A stretch of DNA of 6,904 nt from Treponema sp. (GTDB lineage: Bacteria; Spirochaetota; Spirochaetia; Treponematales; Breznakiellaceae): positions 1 to 6,904 of the forward strand of contig WQWD01000133.1 of NCBI GenBank assembly GCA_009785545.1. Reading direction: 5' to 3'. The notes beneath the pieces are model-generated. The model was not told the origin of the DNA. It was given only the letters and a program-made list of their open reading frames with translations, and made no database searches. Every line of letters starts with the position of its first letter. Within the stretch, counting starts at the first letter, position 1. Below, piece by piece: positions 1 to 4,920 of this stretch. A program made the translations under genes and the position numbers.

Positions 1-145
1 CCTTGAATTTTTCCTCAGCCTGTTTGTTACCGGGATTTTTATCGGGGTGATATTTAAGGGCAAGCTGCCGATAAGCTTTTTTTATGTCGTCCTTCGAGGA
101 ATTTCTCTGTACGCCGAGAACTTCGTAGTAATCTCTTTTAGCCAT
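1..145 (-). CDS. dnaJ: Chaperone DnaJ (Hsp40), N-terminal J-domain, cut by window edge
   Basis: DnaJ is the cytoplasmic co-chaperone that delivers unfolded substrates to DnaK and stimulates its ATPase through the J-domain. Only the first 48 codons are present. They begin MAKRDYYEVLGV, the usual DnaJ start, and contain the HPD tripeptide at residues 34-36 (KYHPDKNPG) that contacts DnaK, between J-domain helices II and III. The start lies 8 bp downstream of the dnaK stop, with an AAGG Shine-Dalgarno-like sequence overlapping that stop, so translation is probably coupled to dnaK. The G/F-rich, zinc-finger and C-terminal domains would lie to the left of the window. The J-domain alone could belong to another J-protein such as CbpA, but the position directly after dnaK makes DnaJ the best call. 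Confidence 0.95.
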   Translation of the reverse strand, partial: MAKRDYYEVLGVQRNSSKDDIKKAYRQLALKYHPDKNPGNKQAEEKFK

Positions 146-153
146 TGTGTACC

Positions 154-2151
154 TTATTTGTTTTCGTCATCTACAACTTCGTAGTCGGCGTCTTCGGCAG
201 TTTTTGTGTTATCATCAGCGCCGCTGTTGCCGGGTGTGTCGCCCGCAGCGTCTCCGCCCATGTTTGGATTAAAACCTCCCATGCTGGCAGGATCAAATCC
301 GCCAAAGCCACCTGCCATATCGGGACCTGCGCCTTGTCCGCCTGCCGCACCTTGCTGTTTGTAAATTTCTTCTGCAATTTTGTAAGAGACTTGTTTCAAG
401 TTTTCTGTTTTATCTTTGATGGCTTGAGTTTCGCCGCCTTCCAAAGCTTGGCGCAATTCGACGATAGCTTCTTCGGTTTTTGATTTATCTTCGGCGCTTA
501 TTTTGTCACCTAAATCTTTGATGTTTTTCTCGGTGCTGTAAATCATCGAGTCTGCTTCGTTGCGCACTTCGGCTTTTTCACGTTCCCGCTTGTCTTCCTC
601 GGCGTGAAGCTCCGCTTCCTTGACCATGCGATCAATGTCTGAATCACTAAGCCCGCCAGAACTTTCGATACGGATTTTTTGCTCTTTGCCTGTTCCAAGG
701 TCTTTTGCGCTAACGTGAACAATACCGTTTGCGTCAATGTCAAAAGCTACTTCGATTTGAGGAACTCCGCGCGGGGCAGGAGGTATACCGACAAGATCGA
801 AGCGGCCAAGCGTGCGGTTTTGAGTTGCCATTTCACGTTCACCTTGCAAGACATGAATCGATACAGCAGTTTGACCGTCTGCGGCAGTGGAGAAAATCTG
901 GCTCTTGCGTGTAGGAATTGTAGTGTTGCGTGTAATGAGTTTTGTCATAACGCTGCCAAGAGTTTCGATACCAAGCGAAAGCGGAGTGACGTCTAACAGC
1001 AGTACATCTTTTACATCGCCGCCAAGAATACCGCCCTGAATTGCCGCTCCCGAAGCGACAGCTTCGTCGGGGTTAACACCCTTGTTAGGCTCTTTTTTGA
1101 ACAGGTCTTTAACGATTTGCTGAACAGCCGGAATACGGGTTGAACCGCCAACAAGAATGACTTCATCGATTTGATCGGCGTTAAGTCCGGCATCGGCAAG
1201 CGCTTTTTTGCAGGGCTCTTTTGAACGTTCAAGAAGATCGTCTACCATTTGTTCAAATTTCGCTCTTGTCAACGATTTTTGAAGATGTTTAGGGCCGTTT
1301 TGATCGGCTGTGATAAACGGCAGATTGATTTCGGTACTCTGCATTGCAGATAATTCGATTTTTGCCTTTTCGGCAGCTTCACGCAGACGTTGGAGAGCCA
1401 TGCGATCTTTGCCAAGATCGATACCTGTGTCCGCTTTGAATTCAGCGATGAGCCATTCCATTACACGATGATCAAAATCGTCACCGCCCAAATGGGTATC
1501 GCCGTTTGTCGCTTTTACTTCGAAAACGCCGTCGCCCAATTCAAGAATGGAAATGTCAAAAGTGCCGCCGCCAAGATCATAAACGGCAATTATTCTATCT
1601 TTTTTGGAATCTTTGTTAAAACCAAACGCCAAAGAAGCGGCGGTAGGCTCGTTGATGATTCGTTTAACTTCGAGACCTGCAATTTTTCCCGCATCTTTTG
1701 TCGCTTGACGTTGAGCGTCATTAAAATATGCAGGGACAGTGATTACAGCTTCGGTAACAGGCTCGCCAAGATAATCTTCGGCGGTCTTTTTCATTTTTTG
1801 AAGAACAAACGCAGAGATTTCCTGAGGGGAGTATTTTTTCCCTTCGATTTCCACACGAACATCGTTGCCCTGCTCCGTTACGTGATATGGAACCATTTTC
1901 ATTTCGTTGGAAACTTCCGAATAACGGCGTCCCATAAAACGTTTGATCGAGTAAACGGTATTTTCCGGGTTTGTGATCATCTGATTTTTTGCTGGTGCGC
2001 CGACAACCCTTTCGCCTTTGCTTGTAAAACCGACAATAGACGGAGTAGTTCTCCCGCCTTCGGAACTTTGAATGACTATGGGTTCTCCGCCCTCAAGAAC
2101 GGATACGCAGGAATTTGTCGTTCCTAAATCGATACCAATAATTTTTCCCAT
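154..2151 (-). CDS. dnaK: Molecular chaperone DnaK (Hsp70)
   Basis: ATP-dependent cytoplasmic chaperone that binds exposed hydrophobic segments and cycles with DnaJ and GrpE. The 665-residue length is normal for the family. Visible in order: phosphate-loop signature IDLGTTNS (7-14); Lys70 in the position of the catalytic lysine; second signature DLGGGTFD (192-199) with Thr197 in the place of the autophosphorylated threonine; third signature VILVGGSTRIPAVQQ (331-345); the interdomain linker VLLLDVTPL (383-391); the beta-sandwich substrate domain to about residue 500; the helical lid to about 600; and a Gly/Asn/Asp-rich disordered tail ending EVVDDENK, like the acidic tails of other DnaKs. The start is supported by AGGAG at 2160-2164, 8 bp upstream. 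It lies between grpE and dnaJ. A promoter and palindrome just upstream suggest extra control independent of grpE. No key residue appears to be missing. Confidence 0.99.
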   Translation of the reverse strand: MGKIIGIDLGTTNSCVSVLEGGEPIVIQSSEGGRTTPSIVGFTSKGERVVGAPAKNQMITNPENTVYSIKRFMGRRYSEVSNEMKMVPYHVTEQGNDVRVEIEGKKYSPQEISAFVLQKMKKTAEDYLGEPVTEAVITVPAYFNDAQRQATKDAGKIAGLEVKRIINEPTAASLAFGFNKDSKKDRIIAVYDLGGGTFDISILELGDGVFEVKATNGDTHLGGDDFDHRVMEWLIAEFKADTGIDLGKDRMALQRLREAAEKAKIELSAMQSTEINLPFITADQNGPKHLQKSLTRAKFEQMVDDLLERSKEPCKKALADAGLNADQIDEVILVGGSTRIPAVQQIVKDLFKKEPNKGVNPDEAVASGAAIQGGILGGDVKDVLLLDVTPLSLGIETLGSVMTKLITRNTTIPTRKSQIFSTAADGQTAVSIHVLQGEREMATQNRTLGRFDLVGIPPAPRGVPQIEVAFDIDANGIVHVSAKDLGTGKEQKIRIESSGGLSDSDIDRMVKEAELHAEEDKREREKAEVRNEADSMIYSTEKNIKDLGDKISAEDKSKTEEAIVELRQALEGGETQAIKDKTENLKQVSYKIAEEIYKQQGAAGGQGAGPDMAGGFGGFDPASMGGFNPNMGGDAAGDTPGNSGADDNTKTAEDADYEVVDDENK

Positions 2152-2169
2152 TTTTTTAACTCCTATGTA

Positions 2170-2184
2170 AGCGGCGTAGCCGCT
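2170..2184 (-). promoter_or_regulatory. GC-rich hairpin just upstream of the dnaK ribosome binding site
   Basis: AGCGGC and GCCGCT form a perfect 6-bp stem around a 3-base loop. On the dnaK mRNA it ends 5 bases before the AGGAG ribosome binding site. No U-run follows, so it is not a terminator. It could affect translation initiation or mRNA stability; this is inference from position alone. Confidence 0.5.
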
Positions 2185-2197
2185 GATTTTAATCGAA

Positions 2198-2218
2198 AAT
2201 TAACACAACGTGTTAATT
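2198..2218. promoter_or_regulatory. Perfect 9-bp-arm palindrome overlapping the dnaK promoter (possible operator)
   Basis: The arms AATTAACAC and GTGTTAATT are exactly complementary around a 3-base centre. The right arm overlaps the -10 hexamer proposed for dnaK by three bases and the expected transcription start falls inside the palindrome, a typical repressor position. It is not CIRCE, which has TTAGCACTC and GAGTGCTAA arms around a 9-base spacer. In RNA read through from grpE it would form a hairpin and might instead be a processing or stability element. Confidence 0.45.
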
Positions 2219-2243
2219 ATAATCCTCTCAATTTTTATGTTAA
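2216..2243 (-). promoter_or_regulatory. Candidate internal promoter for dnaK
   Basis: Read on the minus strand: TTAACA (2238-2243), a 16-bp spacer, then a consensus TATAAT (2216-2221). The -35 overlaps the grpE stop codon. It would give a dnaK-dnaJ transcript independent of grpE. The hexamers match sigma-70-type consensus well, but local AT-richness makes chance matches possible. Confidence 0.5.
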
Positions 2244-2863
2244 TTTGCTTCCGGCATTAGTACTTTTACTTTTGCCGCTCTGATTACTCGTTCTTTCAAA
2301 AAATATCCTTTTTGAAAATCTTCCTGCACTGTGGCTTCGTTTACATCGGGGGATTTTTCCATCATCAGGGCTTCATGCAGATTTGGATCGAAAAGCTCGC
2401 CTGCGGAATTAAAACGCTTTAACCCCCACTTGGCTTCAAGCTGACCAGTTAAACGTTTTTCAATCATTTTGATCCCTTCCAGAAAGCCTGCGTAATCGGC
2501 TCCGCTTGTTTGCAAGGAGTTTTCTCCAGATTGGATTGCACGTTCGAAGTCGTCGATTATCGGAATGATGTCCAAAAGCAGACTTTGATTGGCATACTCT
2601 ATTGCGCTCGCCTTTTCTTGATTCATTCGCTTGCGGAAATTCTCCAAATCTGCGGCTTTTCGAAGCAGTTGGTCACGGGTCTCGGCAAGTTGAGCTTCCA
2701 GCTCGGCAATTTTTTCGTCCGGGGTTGGCGGAGCTGCCTCAGCTTTGGCAGATTGATCAGAGCTACCCTCACCAACTTTGATTTCCTGAGATGTTTCTTT
2801 GCAGTTTTCGTCGACCTGACTATCGGAATCAGGCTGTTCTATTTGAGTTTCGTGTTTTAACAT
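2240..2863 (-). CDS. grpE: Nucleotide exchange factor GrpE
   Basis: GrpE is the homodimeric exchange factor that releases ADP from DnaK and acts as a thermosensor in the cycle. The 207-residue protein has an acidic, Ser/Gln-rich disordered N-terminus (about 1-48), a long alpha-helical coiled-coil dimerisation region (about 49-110, including LRKAADLENFRKRM) and the C-terminal beta-wing domain. The family signature is present as FDPNLHEAL (158-166) followed by GYFLKERVIRAAKVKV (186-201). A Shine-Dalgarno-like GGAAAG lies at 2869-2874, 5 bp before the ATG. It is the first gene of the operon here; no hrcA precedes it, since the next gene upstream is divergent and unrelated. An 88-bp gap separates its stop from dnaK, longer than the 8-bp dnaK-dnaJ gap, and that gap holds control sequences. 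Confidence 0.97.
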   Translation of the reverse strand: MLKHETQIEQPDSDSQVDENCKETSQEIKVGEGSSDQSAKAEAAPPTPDEKIAELEAQLAETRDQLLRKAADLENFRKRMNQEKASAIEYANQSLLLDIIPIIDDFERAIQSGENSLQTSGADYAGFLEGIKMIEKRLTGQLEAKWGLKRFNSAGELFDPNLHEALMMEKSPDVNEATVQEDFQKGYFLKERVIRAAKVKVLMPEAN

Positions 2864-2922
2864 TACAACTTTCCAATATCTACTGTATGTGATGCCATGG
2901 GAAAATCCCCACCTATACTTAG

Positions 2923-2951
2923 AAAATACAAAAAATACGCAAGAGGGTCAA
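2923..2951 (-). promoter_or_regulatory. Candidate promoter of the grpE-dnaK-dnaJ operon
   Basis: On the minus strand TTGACC (2946-2951), a 17-bp spacer and TATTTT (2923-2928) lie about 60 bp upstream of the grpE start. A short inverted repeat around 2899-2912 (GGGA and TCCC separated by AAA) lies in the expected leader and could be a control site. Neither a CIRCE element nor a clear sigma-32 promoter (CTTGAA with CCCCAT) is present in the grpE upstream region. Confidence 0.45.
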
Positions 2952-3021
2952 GGAAATTCGACAAAAATTTTTGGAAAAATGACAAATTTTTTTATTCGTG
3001 GCGAAGGTGCGTAGTGACGGG

Positions 3022-3050
3022 TTGCAAATTGGGAAAACAGAGAGTAGAAT
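3022..3050 (+). promoter_or_regulatory. Candidate promoter of the lipoprotein gene
   Basis: TTGCAA (3022-3027), a 17-bp spacer and TAGAAT (3045-3050) precede the lipoprotein ATG by 29 bp. A Shine-Dalgarno sequence AGAGGAA (about 3068-3074) lies between. It is divergent from the grpE promoter, so the 216-bp gap serves both directions. Confidence 0.5.
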
Positions 3051-3079
3051 GTAGTTAACATTAACAAAGAGGAAATAAA

Positions 3080-3616
3080 ATGAATAATAAAACAAAAAAA
3101 GCAGCAAAGATAATTAGCAATGCTATCAAAGTGACGACTTTGGTTGCAGCTGGTGCCTCCGTCGCTGCTTGTAGAATGTATGTGGATGTGGAAACACTAG
3201 TACAAGTGCCAGCCCCGAAACAAAGTGACCAAATTAACTTTGGCGAAAATGGAAACCTTTCTGCAACAGTTCAAGGTAACTTTACCGATAATGACTGGCA
3301 AGATGTTTTAGTTAATATTGAAGCTGCATTAATGGCCGGGTTAGGGCAATGGGCGAATCCATTTAATTTAGCGTTCGCAAAAGAGAGAGATCTTCATATA
3401 ATCTTAGTGGAAACCACCAGATTTGGAAAATATCATACAAGTGTTGGTGGAGATATAATATACATCAATAGTGCTATCTTAAACGATGCAGATGCTTTGG
3501 AAGAGGCAGTTATAGCTGCAACTCGTAGGATAGGTGGAAATCCAAATTTTCCAGATATAGTAAAAGTAACTCCATCCGTGCGGGAGGCTGTTCGTATGGC
3601 AAACGGTCACGCTTAG
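3080..3616 (+). CDS. Predicted lipoprotein of unknown function
   Basis: A 178-residue protein I do not recognise. The N-terminus is lysine-rich (NNKTKKAAK), followed by a hydrophobic stretch of about residues 16-30 ending VAAC, a relaxed lipobox with the acceptor Cys31. It should therefore be processed by signal peptidase II and anchored to a membrane. The mature part has no obvious repeats or membrane helices. The segment DIIYINSAILNDADALEEAV resembles the strand-helix run that precedes the active-site helix in some zinc peptidases, but no HExxH follows (the sequence is IAATRRIGG), so no enzymatic call is made. The ATG is supported by AGAGGAA about 7 bp upstream and by its own promoter. The gene is divergent from grpE and its stop codon overlaps a small hairpin repeat. 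Confidence 0.8.
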   Translation: MNNKTKKAAKIISNAIKVTTLVAAGASVAACRMYVDVETLVQVPAPKQSDQINFGENGNLSATVQGNFTDNDWQDVLVNIEAALMAGLGQWANPFNLAFAKERDLHIILVETTRFGKYHTSVGGDIIYINSAILNDADALEEAVIAATRRIGGNPNFPDIVKVTPSVREAVRMANGHA

Positions 3617-3626
3617 TGTCAGGCAC
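3616..3626. repeat. REP-like mini-hairpin GTGTCAGGCAC
   Basis: An 11-bp imperfect palindrome (one G-T wobble) that starts at the last base of the lipoprotein stop codon. It differs from the two copies of GTATCAGATAC nearby by substitutions that preserve pairing. The following sequence ACTTTATGTCTGTCCCC also looks like flanks of short REP-type elements known from many genomes; that comparison is from memory. Confidence 0.45.
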
Positions 3627-3648
3627 TCCAACTTTATGTCTGTCCCCT

Positions 3649-3666
3649 ATGGTATCAGATACTGAA
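3649..3666 (+). repeat. 18-bp direct repeat, copy 1, containing palindrome GTATCAGATAC
   Basis: The sequence ATGGTATCAGATACTGAA is identical to positions 4057-4074, 408 bp downstream and in the same orientation. The core GTATC-A-GATAC (3652-3662) is a perfect palindrome. The pair brackets the RelB-type antitoxin gene and its promoter. Confidence 0.8.
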
Positions 3667-3689
3667 TAGTGAAAACTTTTCGACAAAAT

Positions 3690-3742
3690 ATTTGTATATT
3701 GACGAAATTTGCTTTACAGTGTATAGTAGATGATATACAAAT
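3690..3742. promoter_or_regulatory. Inverted repeat bracketing the antitoxin promoter (likely autoregulatory operator)
   Basis: ATTTGTATAT (3690-3699) and ATATACAAAT (3733-3742) are perfect 10-bp inverted copies. Their centres lie 43 bp apart, close to four helical turns. The left arm abuts or overlaps the -35 and the right arm lies just after the -10. RelB/DinJ antitoxins bind palindromic operators in their own promoters, so this is the probable operator. A smaller GTATA/TATAC pair (3721-3725, 3734-3738) lies within it. Confidence 0.55.
3699..3727 (+). promoter_or_regulatory. Candidate promoter of the RelB-type antitoxin gene
   Basis: TTGACG (3699-3704), a 17-bp spacer and TATAGT (3722-3727), each one or two bases from consensus. 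The start codon is 33 bp downstream of the -10, leaving room for a leader with a Shine-Dalgarno sequence, unlike the two TA operons further right. Confidence 0.6.
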
Positions 3743-3760
3743 GAAAAAAGGGGGGATAGT

Positions 3761-4015
3761 GTGGCACAAGTCAATATTCGCATAGACGATGACTTAAAAG
3801 CCCGTGCTGACAATATTTTTGAAGAACTAGGTCTAAATATGACAACCGCTTTTACAATGTTTGTTCGCCAAACAATCAGGCAAGGCGGCATACCTTTTGA
3901 AATAACAACCAGAACAGACCCTTTTTACAATGCAGAAAATATGAAAGTTTTACGTCAGTCTATAAAAGAAGCCAATGAAGGTAAACTAACCGCTCATGAA
4001 CTGATTGAAGAATAA
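3761..4015 (+). CDS. RelB/DinJ family antitoxin
   Basis: An 84-residue protein starting MAQVNIRIDDDLKARADNIFEELGLNMTTAF, the ribbon-helix-helix N-terminus typical of the RelB/DinJ family, where residues 2-8 form the DNA-contacting strand and the next two helices form the dimer core. The segment MFVRQTIRQGGIPFEI is also a family hallmark. The acidic C-terminal part (about 53-84) would be the toxin-wrapping tail. The start is GTG, chosen because a strong purine-rich GGGGGG Shine-Dalgarno sequence (3750-3755) precedes it and because the frame gives the canonical N-terminus; the ATG at 3741 is out of frame. It should neutralise a RelE/YafQ/YoeB-type mRNA interferase and repress its own promoter. 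The expected partner downstream is truncated, so this looks like an orphan antitoxin. Confidence 0.9.
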   Translation: MAQVNIRIDDDLKARADNIFEELGLNMTTAFTMFVRQTIRQGGIPFEITTRTDPFYNAENMKVLRQSIKEANEGKLTAHELIEE

Positions 4016-4019
4016 CTGT

Positions 4020-4073
4020 ATGGAAAAAGTATGGACAGATACGCAATGGGTGCGCAATGGTATCAGATACTGA
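4020..4073 (+). pseudogene. 5' remnant of a toxin gene, truncated by the repeat
   Basis: An ATG four bases after the antitoxin stop opens a frame reading MEKVWTDTQWVRN, then GIRY and a stop. The spacing is that of a RelE-superfamily toxin gene following its antitoxin. The last four codons and the stop come from the 18-bp repeat beginning at 4057, so the natural frame is lost exactly at the repeat. Thirteen residues are too few to name the family; the tryptophan near the N-terminus is reminiscent of YoeB/Txe proteins. It could be a chance short frame, but position and break point both fit a truncated toxin. Confidence 0.5.
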
Positions 4074-4074
4074 A
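4057..4074 (+). repeat. 18-bp direct repeat, copy 2, containing palindrome GTATCAGATAC
   Basis: Identical to 3649-3666, with the palindrome at 4060-4070. It ends the toxin remnant. After it, positions 4075-4177 hold no recognisable gene, only a weak inverted repeat (TGTAGT 4079-4084 with ACTACA 4100-4105). Confidence 0.8.
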
Positions 4075-4177
4075 CTTCTGTAGTGGTGTCCGTCTGCCGA
4101 CTACACCATACGAGGCATATCTTTTTTCGGTAACATTTTCAATGAGGAATGTGCCTGGAAATAATCAAAGAAAAATG

Positions 4178-4222
4178 AATCAACAACCTCGCCCTGAAGT
4201 CGAACCTTCGGTTCGGCGGGGT
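4178..4222. repeat. Compound hairpin carrying a 22-bp sequence repeated inverted at 6074-6095
   Basis: The first 22 bp (4178-4199, core CAACCTCGCCCTGAAG) are the exact reverse complement of 6074-6095. Here they form the outer left arm of a hairpin: ACCTCGCC (4186-4193) pairs with GGCGGGGT (4215-4222, one T-G wobble), and an inner stem CGAACC/GGTTCG (4201-4206, 4210-4215) sits inside, sharing one base. The hairpin followed by TATTAAACCC resembles the subterminal hairpins of IS200/IS605-type elements, but no transposase is present. It could be a small non-autonomous element or an intergenic repeat. Confidence 0.6.
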
Positions 4223-4263
4223 ATTAAACCCTCGCCACGAATAAAATACAATAACAATCAATA

Positions 4264-4292
4264 TAGACACAAGATAAAAATTGGCATACAAT
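4264..4292 (+). promoter_or_regulatory. Candidate promoter of the DUF433/DUF5615 operon
   Basis: TAGACA (4264-4269), a 17-bp spacer and TACAAT (4287-4292). Transcription would start near 4299-4300, directly at the ATG at 4300, predicting a leaderless mRNA. The hexamer overlaps the alternative ATG at 4291, which would then be untranscribed. Confidence 0.5.
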
Positions 4293-4299
4293 GTTAAAC

Positions 4300-4536
4300 A
4301 TGGGAATAAATGAATTATCAAATTATATCGTAATTGATAGCGAAATTCGTTTTGGAAAGCCTTGCATAAAAGGAACTCGAATAACTGTTGGGGATATTCT
4401 TCAATGGTTATCGGAAGGAATTCCCGTATCGGAAATATTGGACGATTATCCGCTGTTAAAGGAAATACACATTAAAGCGGCATTGTCTTTTGCGGCAAGG
4501 CGTGAAGAAATAGTTAAGGTAATCGCAGCGGCATAA
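4300..4536 (+). CDS. DUF433 family protein, probable antitoxin
   Basis: A 78-residue protein starting MGINELSNYIVIDSEIRFGKPCIKGTRITVGDIL. The GKPCIKGTRI motif is the hallmark of DUF433, a small helix-turn-helix family usually encoded directly before a DUF5615 PIN-like protein and regarded as its antitoxin partner. Later family features are also visible: GIPVSEILDDYPLLKEIHIKAAL, the recognition-helix region, and a short C-terminal helix. The start at 4300 is preferred because a well-spaced promoter puts the transcript start there; the frame extends to an ATG at 4291 (three more residues), and neither has a Shine-Dalgarno sequence. Its stop overlaps the next start as TAATG, so the pair is translationally coupled. 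Base composition is AT-rich, as in the next gene, and unlike dnaK. Confidence 0.88.
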   Translation: MGINELSNYIVIDSEIRFGKPCIKGTRITVGDILQWLSEGIPVSEILDDYPLLKEIHIKAALSFAARREEIVKVIAAA

Positions 4537-4811
4537 TGAAATTATTATTTGACGCAAATATTTCGCATAAATTAATTAAAAAATTAAAACCAATTTTCGG
4601 CGAATGTGATCATGTGGATTTAGTAGGGCTTAATGTGCCCGCAAAAGATACGGATATATGGAAATTCGCAAAAGAAAACGGGTATATAATAATTACAAAA
4701 GACGAAGATTTTATGAATTTATTAGAAATAAAAGGTTTTCCGCCAAAAGTCGTATTATTAAGAATTGGAAATAGCAGCAGTAAAGCGATTATGGAATTAT
4801 TGGAAAAGTAA
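4536..4811 (+). CDS. DUF5615 family PIN-like protein, probable toxin, C-terminally frameshifted
   Basis: A 91-residue protein starting MKLLFDANISHKLIKKL. The early LLFDAN (Asp6), the DTDIWKFAKENGYIIITKDEDF block (Asp38/Asp40, Asp56, Asp58) and VVLLRIGN are the acidic and structural motifs of DUF5615, a PIN-like fold predicted to be a metal-dependent nuclease. The DUF433 gene just upstream overlaps its start by one base, the usual TA arrangement. Family members are typically about 110-120 residues. Here a stop follows LLEK, but the -1 frame continues VKPMIEDLEKSEFGLL to a stop at 4867, which would give about 110 residues. One A missing from the run at 4804-4807 explains this. The acidic-site residues precede the break, so activity may remain. 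Confidence 0.85.
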   Translation: MKLLFDANISHKLIKKLKPIFGECDHVDLVGLNVPAKDTDIWKFAKENGYIIITKDEDFMNLLEIKGFPPKVVLLRIGNSSSKAIMELLEK

Positions 4812-4867
4812 AACCAATGATAGAAGATTTGGAAAAAAGCGAATTTGGATTATTGGAAATTGTATAA
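4809..4867 (+). pseudogene. Out-of-frame C-terminal tail of the DUF5615 gene
   Basis: In the -1 frame relative to the gene, the sequence from the premature stop onwards reads KPMIEDLEKSEFGLLEIV and then TAA at 4865-4867. This looks like the usual C-terminal helix of the family, which follows the RIGN strand. It is in a frame with no stops and no start of its own apart from ATG 4817. A sequencing error in an A-run, a recent mutation or a programmed -1 shift at A-AAG could each explain it. Confidence 0.6.
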
Positions 4868-4920
4868 AATAATTAATATTACAAATTATAAACGCGGAAT
4901 GTAGTGCAGGCTAAACCATC

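Noticed and set aside
145..483. Open frame of 112 codons on the plus strand opposite the dnaK C-terminus, and similar plus-strand frames at 679-996, 1390-2127 and 2510-2860
   Set aside because: They are antisense shadows of dnaK and grpE, whose translations are unmistakable; the antisense products have no recognisable motifs and no ribosome binding sites.
2864..3079. CIRCE element or sigma-32 promoter upstream of grpE
   Set aside because: Neither the TTAGCACTC/GAGTGCTAA arms nor the CTTGAA/CCCCAT pair is present on the minus strand.
2919..3107. Open frame of 62 codons on the minus strand upstream of grpE
   Set aside because: Low-complexity Phe/Leu/Tyr product from AT-rich intergenic DNA, overlapping two proposed divergent promoters.
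3655..3891. Open frame of 78 codons on the minus strand
   Set aside because: It is antisense to the RelB-type gene and its promoter, whose own frame has a clear family match.
3616..4074. CRISPR array
   Set aside because: Only three short hairpins at unequal spacing (about 36 and 408 bp), one of them diverged; no regular spacer units and no cas genes.
4079..4105. Possible terminator: TGTAGT/ACTACA stem with a later T-run
   Set aside because: The stem is 6 bp with a 15-base loop, competes with an alternative TGGTGT/ACACCA pairing, and the T-run comes about 15 bases too late.
4031..4297. Open frame of 88 codons on the plus strand
   Set aside because: It runs through the toxin remnant, the 18-bp repeat and the hairpin repeat, and has no ribosome binding site or protein-like composition; it also overlaps the promoter of the DUF433 gene.
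4139..4321. Open frame of 60 codons on the minus strand
   Set aside because: It lies across the hairpin repeat and the promoter and start of the DUF433 gene, with no motif or start signal.
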